A DNA stretch of 51,663 nucleotides from a virus. The DNA lies in IMG/VR virus record IMGVR_UViG_3300050821_016825, positions 1-51,663 of that record, one strand, 5' to 3'. The notes under the pieces were generated by a model, which searched no databases, was not told the origin of the DNA, and saw only the letters and a program-made list of their open reading frames with translations. Below, one piece after another: positions 51,322-51,663 of the stretch (positions within the stretch are counted from its first letter, which is position 1; the number at the start of each line of letters is the position of its first letter). The position numbers were made by a program, and so were the translations under genes.

Positions 51322-51663
51322 ATGTCCACCACTCAAAGGTCCCTCGTCAAGAAGCTCGCTGCCGTGATGGCCGAGGTTGGCCGCATCCCCAAGAACGGCC
51401 ACAATGACTTCCACCACTACGACTTCGTCCGCGAGTCGGACCTCGTCGAGAAGTTGAGCGAGCTGCTGTCCTCCCGCCACGTCTTCATCACGTCCAGCAT
51501 CAAGAGCATCGAGGTGATCGACCACCAGAAGGTCTCGAAGCAACAGGTCATCCCCGTCAAGACGGCGATCCTGCGCATCGAGTACACCTTCCACGACGGT
51601 GAGTCCGGCGAGACGCTGACCGTCGAGAGCGCTGGCGAGATCGACCAGGACGGTGGCAAGGGC
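51322..51663 (+). CDS. erf: ERF single-strand annealing protein, 3' end outside window
   Basis: 114 residues visible. KLAAVMAEVGRIPKNGHNDF followed by HHYDFVRESDLVEKLSELLS is the conserved start of the Essential Recombination Function family. The end of the window reads SAGEIDQDGGKG where relatives have G-x-x-x-D-x-x-DKG. ERF anneals complementary single strands in phage recombination and replication. The start follows CTCTTACCCTCTTCACC. Confidence 0.85.
   Translation, partial: MSTTQRSLVKKLAAVMAEVGRIPKNGHNDFHHYDFVRESDLVEKLSELLSSRHVFITSSIKSIEVIDHQKVSKQQVIPVKTAILRIEYTFHDGESGETLTVESAGEIDQDGGKG

Noticed and set aside
1-51663. Recoded stop codons (TGA or TAG as sense)
   Set aside because: TGA, TAA and TAG all serve as ordinary stops at gene ends throughout, and overlaps of the ATGA type depend on TGA.
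1-51663. CRISPR array, insertion sequence or integrase
   Set aside because: No regularly spaced repeats outside the fibre gene, no transposase or recombinase motifs seen.

Overview
The window looks like most of a tailed-phage genome with siphovirus-type morphology (or a phage contig of a free virus; no integrase, attachment site or bacterial housekeeping gene is visible). It is GC-rich, uses the standard bacterial stop codons, and is cut at both ends: position 1 lies inside a tail protein gene and position 51663 inside an ERF recombinase gene.

Layout. Roughly 1-40.9 kb is read almost entirely leftward. Reading that strand in its own direction: a replication pair (initiator-like protein, DnaB-type helicase, 40.9-38.9 kb), small zinc-finger proteins, terminase small and large subunits (37.6-35.7 kb), accessory proteins including an RtcB RNA ligase next to a SpoU RNA methyltransferase (33-30 kb), then portal-MuF fusion, prohead protease, major capsid and decoration proteins, connector proteins, tail completion, major tail protein, tail assembly chaperones, tape measure, distal tail and hub proteins, fibres, a cluster of enzymes (methyltransferase, glycosyltransferase, phosphatase-like and ADP-ribosyltransferase-like proteins, 8.2-5.0 kb), and finally a 1414-residue fibre carrying a family 8 glycoside hydrolase. 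A second leftward operon of very small genes with an XRE-type and a ribbon-helix-helix regulator runs from 45.0 to 42.3 kb. The right arm (41.1-42.3 and 45.3-51.7 kb) is read rightward and carries a RusA-like nuclease, secreted and membrane proteins, an HD hydrolase, a tRNA-like gene, a lysozyme-like protein and ERF.

The expression signals are the most unusual part. Starts are almost never preceded by a purine-rich Shine-Dalgarno sequence. Instead they follow a C/T-rich tract, even when that tract lies inside the end of the upstream gene. In addition more than a dozen genes have a TANNNT box exactly 6 or 7 bases before the start codon, the layout of leaderless mRNAs; two of these would start on ATC or ATT. 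Three late promoters share an ACAACCTGTGGTA core. Two tail genes are each preceded by a short homologous open frame whose stop codon sits in the loop of an intrinsic terminator, which suggests translation-controlled attenuation.

The host is not identifiable from the sequence. The leaderless pattern points to a lineage where leaderless mRNAs are common, and the serine-rich secreted protein recalls proteins I associate with Peribacteria/Peregrinibacteria, but both are weak inferences. Four freestanding HNH endonucleases, several with lower GC than their surroundings, indicate active invasion by homing genes.
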